This document shows, piece by piece, positions 60,301 through 64,000 of a stretch of DNA of 64,000 nucleotides (position 1 is the first letter of the stretch; each line of letters begins with the position of its first letter). This DNA comes from Halictus rubicundus. Lineage: Eukaryota > Arthropoda > Insecta > Hymenoptera > Halictidae. The translations under genes and the position numbers were made by a program. The notes under the pieces are model-generated. The model worked only from the letters and a program-made list of their open reading frames with translations. It was not told the origin of the DNA and made no database searches. Location: assembly GCF_050948215.1 (NCBI RefSeq), contig NC_135155.1, positions 18,751,001 to 18,815,000 on the forward strand, written 5' to 3'.

Positions 60301-61492
60301 TGCCTTTTGACGTGAAATACGCTGCCTGGACATGCGACATGAAAAATGCACGTTTATTTACATGCTATTACACCGACCGCTGCCTACAATGCGCGAGCAA
60401 TTAAACAAGAACCGTTACTTAACCCTCTGTACTACAACATCGAGTGAGACTTGTGATGGAGATTTCGGACAGAATCTACTAAATATGTATGTTGTTAATT
60501 TCCTTCTGATAAAATGTTGTTTTGTCGTTGTTGATATAGTTGAGCCACTGGAGATCACAGATATACAATAAGTACAAGCTTCTTCCTTCTTCTGAAAAAT
60601 TATGAACGTCAAAGAACTTCTTCTTATATTACTATCATAATTTTGTAATCTCTTGTTGGCTTTATTTAAAGTTTTTTTAATATGACAGTAATAGATACCA
60701 ATATTAATATAATAGCAGTATAATACTTAGTAATATAATAAATGTAGTAGTAGTATACATTTGAAGATAATAGTAACACAAAGTCAAGGCAAATGACAAT
60801 TTAGTGGTTTCATATTTTTAAATCATGTTTCCCGAATACTAAATGGAATAAATATTTATAATCCATGTTTTGCACATAATTTACTGATATTAGTTCCTCT
60901 AATTTGCTTCGTTTCATTTTATTAAATGTTTGTAGTTCTATAGATATCACGACGAACTGAAAAATTGTACGAATTTGAGTTATTTTAGTTTTTTCCACCT
61001 TCCTGTTTTTCTATGGAGTTTCATACATTCTAAGGAAACTGACAATTTTTAAATAAGTATGAATATCTTTTTACCGTCTTCAAAACCCGTAAAACCCGTT
61101 TCCTGGAAATACCGGAATTCGAAACCGAATTGCTTCGAAAGTATTCTTGCTAATTTTCACAGTTTCTAATTTTGGTCATCGTAGTTCTCAACGAAAGTGT
61201 TGAAAAAATAGTGGTTACGTCCGCGTGTAAGTTTCCCGAGGCGACGGTAGCTATAACATCTTAAACGCAATATATTTTCGCGTCCTGTTGCTCGATAAAA
61301 GTTGCGAAGAATGTTGGAGAATAATAGTCAGACTATTTGTAACGAGAACGGACTGCTTAACGTGTCAGCGGCGGCCTTAAATAATTCAATCCGGGGCGGT
61401 CGGTAAAAAATGCAAAAGAAAGTTCACGAAGTGGCATCGGTGTCCTGCAAGGGGAGACGAAGAAACAAAGATGCGAACTGGTGCACCTGCAC

Positions 61493-61494
<2 letters not shown>

Positions 61495-61541
<47 letters not shown>
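61495..61541 (+). repeat. (GA)n microsatellite
   Basis: About 46 bases of GA followed by an AAAGAAAGAAAG stretch. Confidence 0.95.
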
Positions 61542-61544
<3 letters not shown>

Positions 61545-62204
61545 AAAGAAAGCTACACGCAAAAGTAAAAGTTGCATGCGATACGTAGCGATGTGTTGCG
61601 CGCATTATCGATAGGGGAAGGCGGAGTATAGCATTCTCCCGTGTGCAGTGTGGTGCAAGCCTTCCCCTCCATCTTCATTGTGCTCCCGTCCAAGTTCAAG
61701 CGTGGCATGTTGCAACGCAGAAACCACCCCTCGAGCTCTCCCCGTAAACGCCATTTTAGAAATAACTCCGACCCGACGCACTGTGGTCCCGAATCAAGAT
61801 TTAACAGTAACAGAATCAATACACAGGGCCGTCGAAACGAATCCGGCATTTTTTCGTGCTGTCCCACAAATAAAACGCAGATAAGGAAAATATAAGCTAA
61901 CTCGCTATATATGTCACTAATCAGTGAACCGAGGTCAACTCTACAGTACCAGTGAATCCTTGTGATTTTTCCGATTAAAAAGAGTCCAAACACGACTCAA
62001 ATCGGACTAGTTTTACAGACTTAATGTGTATAACAAAACGAAGGAGATGATTGCTATGTATGAACAACAAAAGTAGACCGATTAGTGTCATGTTTGGGCT
62101 TATTTTAATCGGAAGAATCTCAACATTTCACTGGCGCCACACTTGAAAAGGTAAGGCAAACATTGAGGAATTTGAACTTTTCTTGACTGTAAGCCTAGGT
62201 GAAA

Positions 62205-62238
62205 TAAAATTTTTATTTTGCACAGAGATACACAGTTA
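62205..62238 (-). mobile_element. family E end fragment, diverged
   Basis: TTTTTATTTTGCACAGAGAT followed by ACACAGTTA resembles the right terminus at 57044, with several changes. No partner end was found. Confidence 0.3.
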
Positions 62239-62652
62239 CGAGCGATGATATCGGACAAGGAAAACTGAATTTATACTTCTGCGAATGAATAAACACGATG
62301 GAAATTCATATTGAAAATATGTGATTCGCTAAAATGACCATGTTGGGAACCACTGTGCAACGATTCGAAACACATCGTGACGTAATTAATACTTTCCTTC
62401 GCATTGAGCTGTAACACGTCACACGTCTGTTCCTCGAAACGTGCAAACGGTGTTCGTGTTCTTCGCGAACGCAACTCTTCCTGATTTCACGTGATCAGAA
62501 AAATTACCAGATTTTACTGCGGGTTTATTAAGATCTGGAATACAAATTCGTGATAGCGTAATTGTTCCTCTTAAAAGGGCTTACTGGTCTAGAGACGTAC
62601 ATTGTGGAAGTTTTTTATTTCTTTTTTTCGAGACAAGGAACACGGTTTGCTG

Positions 62653-62817
62653 TTAACACCAGGACTACCGACCATTAAATGCCACTCATTGCTTCGTAAT
62701 AACAAGACTGGATGTACTCAGGTTTAACAAATTCTTATGAAAAGTTTATCAATAATTTTAATCATTCTGAAGGAAAAAGTCGGAAAAATCTGAATCTTCC
62801 GGAAATTCTAGTGTTAA
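62653..62817. mobile_element. family D TTAA MITE, shorter copy
   Basis: The element is bounded by TTAA on both sides: left TTAACACCAGGACTACCGAC, right CCGGAAATTCTAGTGTTAA. At 165 bases it is about 33 shorter than the copy at 16202 and more diverged. Confidence 0.65.
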
Positions 62818-64000
62818 AACATAAATGAAAATTGATTTATATTAATTTCTCAACCACAAATTTGTATTTTTCTCCATAAAAGTTCAACGTTTCTTTATTG
62901 CAGATCGGTAAATAACTCTTCGATCTACATACGTATTTTTTTGTGTAGATTTTTAACGAAAAATGGAAAGTTTAATTTTCAATTTTCCTCACGCAGAATG
63001 AAATTAATAGTCCAAAGTATGACTAAAAATCGCATAGAAACAAAGTGGTTGAGAGAAATTTAAAGTATATTACACATTCAACAAGCTGTCGGTGAGAATA
63101 CTGTTGCGAAAAGTCATGAGTTTAGGTGGCTGAATTTTCTTTACGTAGAAAGTTCGCAACTATCGGCGAAACCACTTTTCCACTTTTCGAAGTGAACGAC
63201 GATGAAATAAATTGAACACTGGCTCCACTGATAATCCAATTTACCCGGTGGCTCTATAAATCCAGCGGTGTTTTATGTTAAGTATGTAAATCGATTTTTT
63301 TAAGCGCGTACTTCAGTACTCCTAAGTGATCCATTGAAGCAGCCAGAGCAAAAATTGTTTCGCAGCTTCAATTACGCTGCGCTGCAATCTCGAAACAAAA
63401 TGTTGCATCGTTCGTTGCGTCTCATCGTCGTGGAACGTTAAAACAATATTTAAAATAAACTAAACTTATTCTCCTTTATTTGGAAATTTTTATTTTTAAT
63501 TTAATTTCACAGCAGTTACTGTCCCCTTCATCTGGTTAGGATTCCATTTTTTTTTCGAATGCAACTAATATTACGTAATTAAATATTCTATAATAATGCA
63601 TTTTATAATAGGAACACACAAAATTTCATATAGAAATTTCCAAACGCTTCAAAATCCAGACTATTAAAAATATTCTTCTCGCCTCGAATTTTGAAATGTT
63701 AATATTTCCGACTTGATAATATTGTAGCTGGTTTCGAGATGAATTGAACCACCAAGTATAGAGTATAACGTTAAATGTTGAAGTAACGGTGAAATAATTT
63801 TGGGCGAGAAAATCGAAGAAAACTCGATTTTCCCTCGACAGAAAGATTCGCAGTGGCTGGCGTATCGAAATCTTATCTCGGCCGATTAAGTTGCCGATAG
63901 AGAGAAAGGAGAATCATGGCGGCGGTAAGACGCCGACGGGGGTATGCTAATGCAAGAGAAGCCTTCTGGGGCCCTCGGAGCCAGAGCCAACACGCGTTCC
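62818..64000. other. AT-rich DNA, nothing recognised
   Basis: No element end, tract or credible frame. GC content rises in the last 200 bases. Confidence 0.5.

Larger units (their letters stand above)
57691..62652. other. GC-rich islands and AT-rich DNA, no gene supported
   Basis: Islands at 57990-58640 and 59430-60180 hold C- and G-runs, including a C-run near 60038. 60600-61100 is very AT-rich with TAGTAGTAGTAT words. No frame shows protein character. Confidence 0.5.

Overview
The window looks like arthropod, probably insect, nuclear DNA with almost no genes. I lean to Hymenoptera: AT-rich DNA is broken by CpG-containing GC-rich islands, dinucleotide tracts are abundant, and there is a decayed mariner of a type common in insects. 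The species assignment is inference. There is no operon structure, no rRNA or tRNA that I can recognise, no CRISPR array, and no long open reading frame matching a known protein. Most short open frames lie in GC-rich or simple-sequence DNA, or inside transposon copies, and are not genes.

Coding content is sparse. The best candidate is a compact intronless gene near 15.5 kb: a TATA box, a 79-codon frame with a signal-peptide-like N-terminus, and a poly(A) signal 44 bases after the stop. A possible internal exon lies at 50.04-50.17 kb, framed by a good acceptor and donor, although the opposite strand also reads like protein. A locus at 40.75-41.26 kb is open on both strands and stays unresolved.

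The dominant structured content is small non-autonomous DNA transposons. Family A (about 225 bp, TTAA-flanked, ends starting TTAACACTAG) has eight copies, five of them with both ends intact or nearly so. Families B, C and D are other TTAA-flanked elements. Family E is a TA-flanked element with ends like TAGACTGCGGAT, concentrated at 33.7-34.0 kb and 50.6-52.4 kb. Family F is a third inverted-repeat type. There is also a long-armed Tc1-like fold-back element at 23.3-23.9 kb and a mariner at 32.1-32.5 kb. That mariner has lost its middle but keeps both ends, its TA duplication and an in-frame 53-codon relic of transposase. At 50.6-51.0 kb a rearranged family A copy sits inside a family E copy.

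Layout: 1-15.4 kb, AT-rich DNA with GC-rich islands and several elements; 15.4-15.8 kb, the small gene; 16-30 kb, islands with GA/CT tracts and the Tc1-like element; 30-34 kb, the mariner and a cluster of family E and C elements; 34-41 kb, AT-rich with little structure; 41-50 kb, two large blocks that switch from purine-rich to pyrimidine-rich (42.2-43.4 and 48.9-49.9 kb); 50-53 kb, nested and duplicated elements; 53-64 kb, more islands, GA/CT tracts and scattered element ends. The window could be intergenic or lie inside a very long intron; the sequence alone does not decide this.
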